A stretch of 64,000 nt of DNA from Clostridiales bacterium UBA4039 (lineage in GTDB: Bacteria > Bacillota > Clostridia > Lachnospirales > Vallitaleaceae): positions 17,818 to 81,817 of the forward strand of contig DGAD01000003.1 of NCBI GenBank assembly GCA_002382805.1, read 5' to 3'. Both the position numbers and the translations under genes were made by a program. Positions 34,793-45,025 of this stretch are shown here, piece after piece. The notes below the pieces were generated by a model, which ran no database searches, was not told where the DNA came from, and saw only the letters and a list, made by a program, of their open reading frames with translations. Numbering within the stretch: the stretch's first letter is position 1; each line of letters starts with the position of its first letter.

Positions 34793-37700
34793 GTGTTTGA
34801 AAAAAGATTAGAGAAAAACATAGACAATTGGAAGAAGAATCTTCTCGAATTGGGAAAAAGAAATAGGCTCATTAATTATAGAGAAACGAAACGTTCTAAT
34901 ATAAATATTTCTACACCAGAAATTGGTGAGTTATTTGAAGAATTGGTTCTTAAAGAGAATCCTATGATATTTCCAGAACCTATAGATGAATTATTTGATG
35001 AAGAGGATGACGAATCAGAATCAAGATTTAGTGGGAATATTAGATCAGACAGATCACTTAGTGATGAACAAAAGACGCTTAGAAGTCTTAGAAATAAGGC
35101 CAAAAGTTACATTGAAGAGCAAGGTATAAATGTCCTGTATATGTCATTTGGTTTTCTTGAGTGGAGAGAAGCTCCTCATTCAGATGTTGTTATTAAATCA
35201 CCTCTAGTACTGGTTCCTGTAAGCCTTACAATAGAGTCTATTACTGATCCGTATGTATTGAGATTACATGAAGATGAAATTGTTATGAATCCAACGTTGT
35301 CTTTCAAGCTTGAAGAAGAGTTTGGAATAAAATTACCGGAATATGACACTGAAAATGAAGATATAGTTGCTTTTTTAAAATCAATAGAAGATATTATTGG
35401 AAATAGTTCGTGGAAAATAAGTTTTAGTACGAGTATTAGTTTGCTTTCATTCATGAAAATGAATATGTATAAAGATATAGAGAATAATATTGAACGAATA
35501 AAAGAACATCCAGTATTAAAAGCTTTAGCTGGAGACACATCAAGTATAGAACACATACCAGAAGATTATGATGGTTTTGATCATGATGCAAAGGTTAGAC
35601 CAATTGATACTTTTCAAGTTGTTGATGCAGATTCTAGCCAACAAGATGCCATCCTGTATTCAAAAAAGAATATTAGTTTTATTTTACAAGGGCCACCGGG
35701 AACAGGGAAAAGTCAAACTATTACAAACATTATTTCAGAAGGATTAGCAGATGGTAAAAAAATACTTTTCGTATCAGAAAAGGCAGCAGCATTGGAAGTG
35801 GTTTATTCAAGGCTATCCAATGTAGGATTGTCTGAGTTTTGTATGTCATTGCATAATAACAAGAAAAATAAAAAGGAAGTTTTAAATGACCTTCATCAGA
35901 CTTTTACTCTAGATAAAAAAGTATTAAAAGAAGATGCTATTTATGCATTACATAATTTGGAAACTGAAAGAAAAATATTGAACCAATATGCGAATGATAT
36001 TCATATTAAGAATGAGCCGCTTAATATGAGTATTTTTGAAATAACAGGCGAATTAGCAGCTTTACCGGATGGACAAGATTTGGTTTTTGGGATAGAACAT
36101 GTTGAACAGATTACCAATGCAGACATAATCAAAATTAAAAAAGCGCTTGATGACTTTTCTCATGTGTTAGGGATGATGAAGAAAAGTTATAAAGATAATC
36201 CATGGGTAGGATGTAATTTGAAAAGTGTTACTCATGAATTTAGATTGAATGCAATAATTGAATTGGAAGAGTTATATAAAAGAATTAAAGAGATAAATGT
36301 AGGCTTGAATTCATTTAATAAAGCCATGAATGTGGATTGGTCAATCAACTTGGATGAACTAGATGATTATATTGGTCTTCTAGATTATCTAGGTAATATG
36401 CCTAGAGAAATACCGGAACAATGGTTTGAAGAGAAGACAGAGAAGATTATTAATGCAATTCAAAAAGCCAAAGATTATAAATACACACTTGAGGATTATT
36501 ATCAGATTACGGATAATCTGCAACTGAAGTATGATGAGAAGTACTTTGATATAGATGGGCAGAAATTTTATGATAATCTAAATTGTCTTAAAACGAAAAT
36601 AAAAGAAATGTTAAATGAAGATAGCTTTTCAGTCAGCTATGCTATGGATAATGTAGATAAATGTATTGGTGATGTTAGTAAATCTGAAAAGGCACTATCA
36701 GCTGTACTTACGGTTGCATTATCAGTTAGTGAACAATTTAATCTGAATCCGATTAAGAAGTATGATGAAATAGTGGAGTTGAAGGAACTTTTAGTTGCTT
36801 TGGAAAAGAAGCCTAATCCAACTGAAATGTGGTTTGATGAAAATCAATATAAAGTAGTTGAAGAACTTTTGGTTGAAGCAATTGAAAAGAAAAAGAATAT
36901 TGAAGATATACAGAGCTTGATAGAGAGCAATTTTGAAAAAGACATAATAAATATTGAGTATAAGGAGATGTTAGTTCGATTTAGAACTCAATATACAAAC
37001 TTCTTGAAAGTTTTCAAAAAGCCATATAAAACTGATAAATCGCTTATTAATGGGATGTTTAAAGGAACCGATAAAATAACAGATGAAATGATAATGAATG
37101 CTTTACAATCGGTTTCGGAACTACATGAGAATAAAATGTGGTTTGTTGAAAATGAAGAAATTCTTAAAAAAGCCTTCGGTAAAAAGTATCTTAAAGAAAA
37201 TACAGATTGGGAATCAATCGCTGCAAACAGAGCAAACTTTAATGAATTGAAGACGATGTTAGGTAATAGCTATAAAAATGGCTCAATAGTTAAAATTCTT
37301 TGTGATAGCGAGTATATAGAGGAATTAGTAGATAAGACAAAATGTATTCATGAATATATTTCAAGTCAACAATGGAACGATGTATTATTTCTTTTAAAGT
37401 CGGAAATAGTTAAAAATACTGAAATACTTTCCATACCTAAGATTTTGAAGAAATTTGAAACCGTACTTTTCGAGTCAAGAGATATTATTGAAACGCTTAA
37501 TGGATATAGTAGTGTCAAAGTGCAGTTTGAAATATTAATGAATGACCTTGAGAAAAAGGCGAAGCTAGAATTTGTTGAAGCGGATTTGGAAAGAAATTAT
37601 CAAAATTTAAAAGAAGTTTTTAAAACATTATTTGCAGGTACTGATACTAATTGGAATCAAATTATTGAGTTGCTGGAATGGACTGAGAAATTCTTAAAAT

Positions 37701-40291
37701 ATAAAGCTGGATTTGAACTTTCGGATACATTAATCGAACAACTTAAGATAAGTACGGAATATAATCAATTATTGAAAGTTTTAAATAGAGACATTGAATC
37801 ATTCAAAAAGAAGTGGAATTGGTTTAAGTCACTATTTGATGAATACCGGGGAATTGCGGATGTAAACACAGTAGAATTAAATAAAATTATTGAAAACTGC
37901 ATAAGTGGAATTACGTTACTTGAAGAATGGGTTGATTATAAAACTAACAGGCAAACTTGTGAAGATATGGGGTTAAGTGAATATATTCAAAAAGCTGAAG
38001 AGGCTGGAATGTTGAAAACGCATCTTAGAATCGGATATTTAAGAAGATTCTACAAATTATGGCTTGATGCAAATATCGCGAAATATCCATCTGTATTAAA
38101 TTTCAGGCAAAGAGTACATATGGAAAGAATAGATAATTTCATAGAGCTTGATAAGCTTTCATTTGAGGTTGCAAAAGCTAGAATCAGAACAAAATTGATT
38201 GATTCTTTACCAAACAGAAATTATACTGCTTCAGCTGGTGATGAAATTAGCATATTAAATAGAGAAATGAGCAAACGTCGGAGGATAATGCCGTTAAGAA
38301 AACTGTTTGCAGCTATTCCAAATTTATTGATGACATTAAAACCATGTATGATGATGTCTCCTCTGTCGGTAAGCCTATTCCTGCAAGCGGACACATATGA
38401 TTTTGATATAGTAATCTTTGATGAGGCATCTCAAGTTAAGACAGAAGATGCAGTCGGTGCTATTATGCGTGGAAAATCAGTGATTATTTGTGGAGATGAT
38501 AAGCAGTTGCCACCAACTAGCTTCTTTGGCACATCAAAGTCAGGGGATGATTTTGATACGGATTCTGATGAAGAGGAATATGATTCATATGAATCAATAT
38601 TAGATGAAGCTTTAACGGTGCTGTCAAATAGAACATTAAAATGGCACTATAGAAGTAGACATGAACATTTAATCGCATTTTCAAACGCTAAGATTTATAA
38701 TAACGAGTTAATCACTTTTCCTTCGTGTAAGGATGATGTACCTAATGAAGGGGTTGAATATGTTTATGTTGAAGATGGTGTATATGATAGAGGGGGAAGC
38801 AGAAGTAATTCTTTGGAAGCCCAAAGAGTCGCAAAACTTGTTATGGAGCACTTTACTACTCATCCTAATCGTTCCCTTGGTGTTGTCACATTTAGTACAT
38901 CTCAACAGACTGCTGTAGAAGATGAATTGAGAATATTACGGAAGAAGAATAATTCATATGAACATTTTTTTAGTGAAGAAAATAATGATGCATTCTTTGT
39001 GAAAAATCTTGAGACCGTTCAGGGGGATGAAAGAGATACAATTATATTTAGTATTGGATATGCGAAAGATGGAACAGGGAAACCGATGGCTATGAACTTT
39101 GGGCCATTATCAAAAGTTGGAGGTGAAAGACGTCTTAATGTTGCCGTCACAAGGGCAAAATATAATGTGAAATTAGTTGGATCTATACATCCAACAGATA
39201 TTGATTTAGACAGAACTTCATCTGAAGGCGTACAGTTGTTAAGATCATATATAGAGTTTGCAAAGCATGGCCCTAGAGCATTGGAAAAAGAGATTACTGT
39301 AAATTCAGAGAAGGAATTTGATTCTCCTTTTGAAAAGAGTGTCTATGATTATCTTGTGCGTAAAGGTCACAAAATTGATACGCAAGTTGGTTGTTCAGGA
39401 TATAAAATTGATCTTGGTGTAAGACATCCTGAATATAGTGGGGTCTATATTTTAGGGATAGAATGTGATGGAGCAACCTATCATTCTACAAGAACAGCAA
39501 GAGAAAGAGATAGAATCCGTCAAACAGTTCTTGAAGATATGGGGTGGAAAATTCACAGAATTTGGTCAACTGATTATATAAAAGATCCAAAGCGAGAGAA
39601 TGATGTACTTCTTGAGTTAATTGAAAAATTGATTGAGGATTTTGTTTTAGATGGCGATGAAATAGTCGCAAATGATAATATACAAGTTGCAACTGGTATA
39701 CATGAAAAAATGCTTCAAGATGCAGAAGAAACAATAAATATTCTTCATCCGGATATTGATAAATATGGGGTCGTATTATATAAAGCAACAGATATGTGTG
39801 AGCTAGATGGGTATTATGCGGATATTGAAGATTTTTCAAGTGCGGTTAAAAAAGTTGTTGAAGTAGAAAGTCCGATACATTTTGAACTTCTTTGTCGTCG
39901 AATAGCACCTCTAACAGGTCGAGAAAAAGCAACAAAAGTAGTTCGAGATATTGTTGCTACTGCATTAAGTTATTGTGAGGATTCCTTAGAATATATAAAT
40001 GAATTTGTATGGAGTAAAAGTGAAGAAGAGTTGTCGGTTAGAATACCTGAATCAGAATATGATATTCGTGATATTTCTCATATTGCTCCTGAAGAAATCG
40101 CTGAAGCAATGAAATTGATAATCAAGAATAGTTTTGGAATTACACAGGAAGGTTTGTTCACTGAGACTAGGAGAATATTTGGGTTTTCACGTGCTGGACA
40201 AAAGATTACAAGAGCGCTTGATGAAACATATGAAAATTTGATTGATAAACACATTATCAAAATGAAGGATGAAAGGCTTGTCATGGAATAA
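34793..40291 (+). CDS. Large DUF4011-helicase-nuclease defence protein (Hhe-like)
   Basis: An 1832-residue protein starting at GTG with AGGAGG six bases upstream. The N-terminal DUF4011-type domain (KNLLELGKRNRLINYRETKR) precedes an SF1 helicase split by a long coiled insertion: Walker A GPPGTGKSQT (G300-T309), motif II VIFDEASQVK (D1210-E1211), GDDKQLPPTSFF, then VGVVTFSTSQQTA-like and RRLNVAVTRAK motifs. A Vsr/DUF559-type endonuclease follows (about 1515-1620) with D1540 in YKIDLGV and E1557/D1559 in GIECDGATYH. A DUF3320-like C-terminus ends the chain. The DUF4011-helicase-Vsr layout is known among antiphage genes. All key residues appear intact, so the protein should be functional. Confidence 0.85.
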   Translation: MFEKRLEKNIDNWKKNLLELGKRNRLINYRETKRSNINISTPEIGELFEELVLKENPMIFPEPIDELFDEEDDESESRFSGNIRSDRSLSDEQKTLRSLRNKAKSYIEEQGINVLYMSFGFLEWREAPHSDVVIKSPLVLVPVSLTIESITDPYVLRLHEDEIVMNPTLSFKLEEEFGIKLPEYDTENEDIVAFLKSIEDIIGNSSWKISFSTSISLLSFMKMNMYKDIENNIERIKEHPVLKALAGDTSSIEHIPEDYDGFDHDAKVRPIDTFQVVDADSSQQDAILYSKKNISFILQGPPGTGKSQTITNIISEGLADGKKILFVSEKAAALEVVYSRLSNVGLSEFCMSLHNNKKNKKEVLNDLHQTFTLDKKVLKEDAIYALHNLETERKILNQYANDIHIKNEPLNMSIFEITGELAALPDGQDLVFGIEHVEQITNADIIKIKKALDDFSHVLGMMKKSYKDNPWVGCNLKSVTHEFRLNAIIELEELYKRIKEINVGLNSFNKAMNVDWSINLDELDDYIGLLDYLGNMPREIPEQWFEEKTEKIINAIQKAKDYKYTLEDYYQITDNLQLKYDEKYFDIDGQKFYDNLNCLKTKIKEMLNEDSFSVSYAMDNVDKCIGDVSKSEKALSAVLTVALSVSEQFNLNPIKKYDEIVELKELLVALEKKPNPTEMWFDENQYKVVEELLVEAIEKKKNIEDIQSLIESNFEKDIINIEYKEMLVRFRTQYTNFLKVFKKPYKTDKSLINGMFKGTDKITDEMIMNALQSVSELHENKMWFVENEEILKKAFGKKYLKENTDWESIAANRANFNELKTMLGNSYKNGSIVKILCDSEYIEELVDKTKCIHEYISSQQWNDVLFLLKSEIVKNTEILSIPKILKKFETVLFESRDIIETLNGYSSVKVQFEILMNDLEKKAKLEFVEADLERNYQNLKEVFKTLFAGTDTNWNQIIELLEWTEKFLKYKAGFELSDTLIEQLKISTEYNQLLKVLNRDIESFKKKWNWFKSLFDEYRGIADVNTVELNKIIENCISGITLLEEWVDYKTNRQTCEDMGLSEYIQKAEEAGMLKTHLRIGYLRRFYKLWLDANIAKYPSVLNFRQRVHMERIDNFIELDKLSFEVAKARIRTKLIDSLPNRNYTASAGDEISILNREMSKRRRIMPLRKLFAAIPNLLMTLKPCMMMSPLSVSLFLQADTYDFDIVIFDEASQVKTEDAVGAIMRGKSVIICGDDKQLPPTSFFGTSKSGDDFDTDSDEEEYDSYESILDEALTVLSNRTLKWHYRSRHEHLIAFSNAKIYNNELITFPSCKDDVPNEGVEYVYVEDGVYDRGGSRSNSLEAQRVAKLVMEHFTTHPNRSLGVVTFSTSQQTAVEDELRILRKKNNSYEHFFSEENNDAFFVKNLETVQGDERDTIIFSIGYAKDGTGKPMAMNFGPLSKVGGERRLNVAVTRAKYNVKLVGSIHPTDIDLDRTSSEGVQLLRSYIEFAKHGPRALEKEITVNSEKEFDSPFEKSVYDYLVRKGHKIDTQVGCSGYKIDLGVRHPEYSGVYILGIECDGATYHSTRTARERDRIRQTVLEDMGWKIHRIWSTDYIKDPKRENDVLLELIEKLIEDFVLDGDEIVANDNIQVATGIHEKMLQDAEETINILHPDIDKYGVVLYKATDMCELDGYYADIEDFSSAVKKVVEVESPIHFELLCRRIAPLTGREKATKVVRDIVATALSYCEDSLEYINEFVWSKSEEELSVRIPESEYDIRDISHIAPEEIAEAMKLIIKNSFGITQEGLFTETRRIFGFSRAGQKITRALDETYENLIDKHIIKMKDERLVME

Positions 40292-40336
40292 TTTAATAAA
40301 TATAAATAGTATAGTTACTGGAGGAGTTGGTAAAAT

Positions 40337-41242
40337 ATGATGGATTCAAATGAACTTAATGAAAGAATTGAAAAAATGGCAAGCAGTAAAACTTTTGACT
40401 ATATTGAAGCGTTTGAAATATTGAAAGAGAATAAGAATGATATTGAATTGTTTAGGAATAAAATTTTTCCGGTGATTAAACTTTTTGTTCCTAAAATGGT
40501 ATATAAGTATTGTTCTTTTGGTGATAATTTGGAACTTAATAACTTGAAGCTTAAGACCCTTTCGGATAATAAAGTATTTTTATCACATCATTCCAATATG
40601 AATGATCCTTTTGATAGTAAAGGATTATATTATGATAATCTTAAATTAGCAAAAGAAGTGGATAGGTTAAAAGATTGCAATGGTCTTATTATTGAAGATT
40701 TTGCAAAAGATATGGTTATGACTTGCTTTACAGCTAATGATTTTAATTGTTTACCTATGTGGGCTCATTATAGCAATAATCACAATGGTTATTGTGTTTC
40801 ATATGATACTGACATCCCTGAAAATCATATGCTCTTTAGTACAATAGTTCCTATACAATATATTGGAAATAGGATAGACATGACAGAATATATGATAGAT
40901 TATTTTACAAAGCTTGAAAAATTAGTCGATAAAAATATAGAAAAAGGAATTACTACCCATATAATTAGAGATTATGGAATGGTTTTCATTAGTCTGTTCT
41001 TCACTTGTTTAAAGCAAAATAAATGGTCATATGAAAATGAATATAGAGTAAGTGTAGGGAAAACACAGGGGAATGATTATCTGGAAGCTAAGCCGAAAGC
41101 AATTTATATAGGCATGAATTGTTCCAGTGAATATGAAGAAAAATTGATGGGAATAGCCGATTTTAATGATATTGAAATATTTAAGATGAAACCAAATAAT
41201 CATACAACTTCATATGAATTGATACCAATGCCAATGGAATAA
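40337..41242 (+). CDS. DUF2971 domain protein
   Basis: A 301-residue protein with the DUF2971 core: KMVYKYCSFGD, LKTLSDNKVFLSHHSNMNDPFD, VMTCFTANDFNCLPMWAHYSNNHNGYCVSYD in consecutive short blocks, and NEYRVSVGK toward the C-terminus. The biochemical role of DUF2971 is unknown; genes of this family are frequent in defence islands and mobile elements. It starts 45 bases after the DUF4011 gene with GGAGGAG as ribosome site and continues the same direction with no terminator, so it is probably part of the same operon. Confidence 0.8.
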   Translation: MMDSNELNERIEKMASSKTFDYIEAFEILKENKNDIELFRNKIFPVIKLFVPKMVYKYCSFGDNLELNNLKLKTLSDNKVFLSHHSNMNDPFDSKGLYYDNLKLAKEVDRLKDCNGLIIEDFAKDMVMTCFTANDFNCLPMWAHYSNNHNGYCVSYDTDIPENHMLFSTIVPIQYIGNRIDMTEYMIDYFTKLEKLVDKNIEKGITTHIIRDYGMVFISLFFTCLKQNKWSYENEYRVSVGKTQGNDYLEAKPKAIYIGMNCSSEYEEKLMGIADFNDIEIFKMKPNNHTTSYELIPMPME

Positions 41243-41277
41243 TTTGAAAAAAATGGAAAATATAAGGGGGAGCTTAA

Positions 41278-44200
41278 ATGGTAAAGAAAAAAAGACAGTA
41301 TCATATATGGCAAAACAATATCTTGGATTTACAAGAAGACGGTGATAAATTAAGATTAACCATCAGTAAAGATGAAGCAATCATGACCAGTGAAACTTTT
41401 CTTTACTATATTTTGCATGAAAAGATTATGGGTAGATCATTTGATCCTGATGAAGAATATGAACAAAATGATGAAGGCATTGATGTCCTTATTAAGAAGA
41501 ATCTTTTACCAATTATTTCAATAGAAACCGGTAGAACTCGAAATAAAAAAACGAGTAAGCTATTGGAAAAATTGCTAAAGGATGGCTTTTATTTAACGGA
41601 TAAAAATAAGAATCATTTTGTTTTTCTGGATAATGTATTATCTGGTTCTCAGAATAAAGAATGCCGTCAAATATATGTTCTTGAAAAATATTATAAAAAG
41701 CTAAAGGAATATGTCTCTCTTGGTATTGAACCAACTAAATGTACGGTATCGAAAAATCTTACCAGAAACGCATTAATGACAACGGATGTTTATTTAGTCC
41801 CGATTAAAATGAAAAAACTAGGAATCTGCATTATTCCAGATTGTGAAGTGCCGGTTTATGAAACAGTCAATATGGTTAAGCCATATGAAAGAACACTGGA
41901 TGAAACAAAAAAATACAAAGAATTAGAAGCGTATTTCGAAACCAAGAAGCAATATTATGCTCTCGCAAAGGAAGCTAGAACACTTGTAAGTTCAAGTGAT
42001 TGCAGCTTGAAAAGTGAAACGAAAGATAATAGAAATAAAGACAAGTATAAGACGCTTAATCAATGGGAAGATGATGGCAGAAGAATTAAAGTCGATCAAT
42101 TACTAGAGCCTTGTGCAAGATTTAAAATAGTTAATGATGAGGTAAGGTACACTCCGCTATATAGTATTGAACAGACGGATGAATTGAGTGAGGATGATGT
42201 ACGAGAATTACCAATAAATGAATGGTCAACAGGTCTTCAGCTTGTAACAGAAGAGAGCCACGAATGTATTGAAAATGTTTTTGATGGAATGGGATTAGTA
42301 AGTAAACGATTAGGGAATGTATTTAAGTCACATCTTGGCGTTCCATATAATATAAATGGATATCAATTAAGACTGCCTTCAGTGAAAGGTTTTTTTCCAT
42401 GTGTTGATTTCCATGGATATTATGAAAAACATGGGATTTCTGAAATCGTTGATATGTGGGGAGAAAAACATAAGATTAAAGAGATTGACCTTTTGATTAC
42501 GGAATCAACGTTTAAAGCAAAATTGAATGTGGTTTTAAATAAAGACGGTACGGAAAAGAAAACTTGGTTGTTCAATTCAATTGATGATTATAAAGAAAGA
42601 CTGATTGAATATGGTTATGATGCCATTGGAATTTCAAATTATGCAAAGCCGATTGAAGAGGAATACCGAAGAGCTACCTATCAATTATGGCTGGCATTAA
42701 ATATCCATAAATTTGATATGCTTATGTTTGCAAATATTCAGGGGGAAATGTTGCATAAAGTGTTGTCACTTTATCGTAAAGAAGAAATTGATTGGGATGA
42801 TGTCAAATATATTCAAAGTTTCTTGAGATTGATACGAAGTGAAAATCCTGATTCTAATTTAGGAAAAGACTGTGCGGATACAATAACGGCACTTTATCTT
42901 GATAAGAAAATGGCATTTGATCGCAAGGTTATCCGTATGATTAGGGATGTTATTGAACGTAAAGTCGATGATATGAGTTTGGGAAGAACCTATGTTAAAG
43001 GGAAGTATATGTATGTTACTCAGGATATTATTGCGCTCTTAAGATATGCAGCTGCGAAAAATCATGATACATGGGAATACTGTGGATTTTTAAAAGAAAA
43101 GGAATGCTATGTCGGTGAAGCTATTATAGGAAGAGCTGTATTGGCTAGAAATCCGATTGTATCATATTCTGAAATAACGACAGTAGATTTTATCAAATAT
43201 GATGATGAAGATTCAGAATTTATTAATCATATAGATAATATAGTACAGCTACCATTAGGAACAGAACCAGACCGTCTCGGAGGATTAGACAAGGACGGGG
43301 ATGAGGTTTTAGTAATGCCGGTAGATTATTTTCTGAATGAAAATGAAGTGAAATTTCTTCAAAATTATAATTTCATTGTTGATGATGAATCAAATAAACG
43401 TCATGGTAAGAATCTATTGTCTGAACTGAATAAGGAAATAAAGAATTCTGCTATTGAGAATATAGGAAAAGAAAAAGTGACACTCGAGGACTTTGTAATA
43501 AAAAGTTATGTACAGGTAAATGATGACGATAAGGCTGTTGCTCCAAGTAAGGAATGGTGCAAAGAGAATGTTATTGATTTTATTATGGTATCAGAAGACA
43601 AAACCGGACAAATAACGGATATTGATTCAACCATTGAAAATATTGGATTAGCTGAAGGTGATGTTACAAAGTATGCTTTGCCAATTGCTATAATGAAAGA
43701 CCTTCAAGGAAAAATGATTGATGCAAGTAAAAGCGGTTTATTCGACCAAGTTATTATTCCAGAAGTTATAAGAAAAAAATTCGATAAGCGTCCTTTATTT
43801 ATGAAGTATAAGGGTGCTAGTGAATTTAAGTTAGACTATAAGCATGAATCGGGGTTAGACTTTCTTGGAAAGCGTATGGAGCAATACAAAAGTTATGTAA
43901 AGCGAATACTTGTTGATGATGTTAATAGAAAAATTAAACAACAGTCCTTTAACAATATTTATAAATCAATGCTTAACCCAGATTTAGATGGAAGAATTGT
44001 TCGACAAGTTATGGACGATTTAAATGATTTATATTCTAGATTTATTAGTAAAAATCGTGATTTGGCAATATCAAGGTCAAAGATTAATAAATATTCTAGT
44101 GATGACCGGTATAAAGAGCAACGAGAACGAGTAGATCAAAAATATAAAGAATTGTACCGTGAAACGAAAGAAAAAGCAGAAGAGATTTGTAGTTGTCCAT

Positions 44201-44772
44201 CCTTATTGGCAACAGCAGCAGTTAGGAAAACTTATATTGATACAAAATCAAACAATCAAAACGAGAACTATTCATTTTGCTGGGTAGTTGCTTCAGAAGG
44301 TATTTTACAAAACATTAAGCTAAATGAAGATAAAGAAAAAGTTTATATTGTTGATGCGACGGAACAAGATGAGAATAGCTTTGAGTGGTTAGGTGAATAC
44401 TTTAAAGTGGTTAATGAATTTTCAGAATACGACATTGATTTTGAAGGTAAGAATATGGACATACCGGATGAGTATTATCGAAAAGAGGAAGAGCTGCCTG
44501 ATTTAGAAAATCTAAAGTTTACATTGATGGGTGTGGACAAAGAGAATACAGAGATTGTTGCAGATAGTATTGACGGGAATAGCTTTTTCTTGTTTCAAAA
44601 TGATAAAGGTTGGGTTTGTATGCTAGATGATATCAGCATTAAAGAAAAAGAAGTCGTGACTTCAGAGTATGATCTGAGAAGTTATATTGATAAAGAGATT
44701 ACAATAAAAGAAATTCTAAGAGCTAAAAATGGACAATCTGTTATTCAGGTTCTTGCGGATATCAAAGGATAG
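41278..44772 (+). CDS. Cellular-type RNA-dependent RNA polymerase homologue (QDE-1/YonO-like two-barrel polymerase)
   Basis: An 1164-residue protein that carries the ordered blocks of the eukaryotic RdRP family: FDGMGLVSKRLG (335-346), YQLRLPSVKGFFPCVDF (362-378), GRAVLARNPIVSYSEI (R624-N625-P626), the metal-binding loop GGLDKDGDEVLV (D671, D673, D675), TGQITDIDSTIENIGLAEGD, QGKMIDASKSG (D815-G820) and a C-terminal YSFCWVVASEGILQNIK. In characterised homologues (QDE-1, RDRs, phage YonO) the DxDGD aspartates bind catalytic magnesium between two double-psi beta barrels. N-terminal 330 residues have no recognised domain. Template (RNA or DNA) cannot be told from sequence. Start ATG has GGGGGAG upstream, 35 bases after the DUF2971 gene. 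Confidence 0.85.
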   Translation: MVKKKRQYHIWQNNILDLQEDGDKLRLTISKDEAIMTSETFLYYILHEKIMGRSFDPDEEYEQNDEGIDVLIKKNLLPIISIETGRTRNKKTSKLLEKLLKDGFYLTDKNKNHFVFLDNVLSGSQNKECRQIYVLEKYYKKLKEYVSLGIEPTKCTVSKNLTRNALMTTDVYLVPIKMKKLGICIIPDCEVPVYETVNMVKPYERTLDETKKYKELEAYFETKKQYYALAKEARTLVSSSDCSLKSETKDNRNKDKYKTLNQWEDDGRRIKVDQLLEPCARFKIVNDEVRYTPLYSIEQTDELSEDDVRELPINEWSTGLQLVTEESHECIENVFDGMGLVSKRLGNVFKSHLGVPYNINGYQLRLPSVKGFFPCVDFHGYYEKHGISEIVDMWGEKHKIKEIDLLITESTFKAKLNVVLNKDGTEKKTWLFNSIDDYKERLIEYGYDAIGISNYAKPIEEEYRRATYQLWLALNIHKFDMLMFANIQGEMLHKVLSLYRKEEIDWDDVKYIQSFLRLIRSENPDSNLGKDCADTITALYLDKKMAFDRKVIRMIRDVIERKVDDMSLGRTYVKGKYMYVTQDIIALLRYAAAKNHDTWEYCGFLKEKECYVGEAIIGRAVLARNPIVSYSEITTVDFIKYDDEDSEFINHIDNIVQLPLGTEPDRLGGLDKDGDEVLVMPVDYFLNENEVKFLQNYNFIVDDESNKRHGKNLLSELNKEIKNSAIENIGKEKVTLEDFVIKSYVQVNDDDKAVAPSKEWCKENVIDFIMVSEDKTGQITDIDSTIENIGLAEGDVTKYALPIAIMKDLQGKMIDASKSGLFDQVIIPEVIRKKFDKRPLFMKYKGASEFKLDYKHESGLDFLGKRMEQYKSYVKRILVDDVNRKIKQQSFNNIYKSMLNPDLDGRIVRQVMDDLNDLYSRFISKNRDLAISRSKINKYSSDDRYKEQRERVDQKYKELYRETKEKAEEICSCPSLLATAAVRKTYIDTKSNNQNENYSFCWVVASEGILQNIKLNEDKEKVYIVDATEQDENSFEWLGEYFKVVNEFSEYDIDFEGKNMDIPDEYYRKEEELPDLENLKFTLMGVDKENTEIVADSIDGNSFFLFQNDKGWVCMLDDISIKEKEVVTSEYDLRSYIDKEITIKEILRAKNGQSVIQVLADIKG

Positions 44773-44774
44773 TC

Positions 44775-44799
44775 AGCAGCGAAGCTGCTTTCGAGTGAG
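44775..44799 (+). repeat. GAA-loop hairpin with TCGAGTGAG tail, copy 1
   Basis: AGCAGC-GAA-GCTGCT followed by TCGAGTGAG (44791-44799), in the gap between the polymerase gene and the next small gene. A second copy of the layout, with the same tail, is at 47467-47497. Confidence 0.6.
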
Positions 44800-44824
44800 A
44801 AATCACAGGAAGGAGGCAGCTTTA

Positions 44825-45007
44825 ATGAATGATAATGAGACTATTGTAATCTTGTCAGAGAGAATGGCAGGATGGCTTATGTATAACCGATTTCATAAAA
44901 TTGGTGAAAAGCCGGACTTAAAGAACAGGAACAGAAATGTATTTATATTTAGACAGTCAGAAGAACTAAGGAAAGCGATGGAAAAGTACAATGAGTTAGG
45001 AGTATAG
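44825..45007 (+). CDS. DUF5659-like small protein
   Basis: A 60-residue protein with ATG at 44825 and an AGGAAGGAGG ribosome site. The sequence pattern SERMAGWLMYNRFHKIGEKP ... RNVFIFRQSEELRKAMEKYN resembles the DUF5659 family found in clostridial mobile elements: a short helix, a two-strand segment ending VFIF, and a final SxELRKAMxxY helix. Function is unknown. It lies between the polymerase and the helicase-like gene at close spacing (18 bases before the latter), so it may be an accessory subunit of that module. Confidence 0.65.
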   Translation: MNDNETIVILSERMAGWLMYNRFHKIGEKPDLKNRNRNVFIFRQSEELRKAMEKYNELGV

Positions 45008-45025
45008 GGCTGAGGTGACAATATT

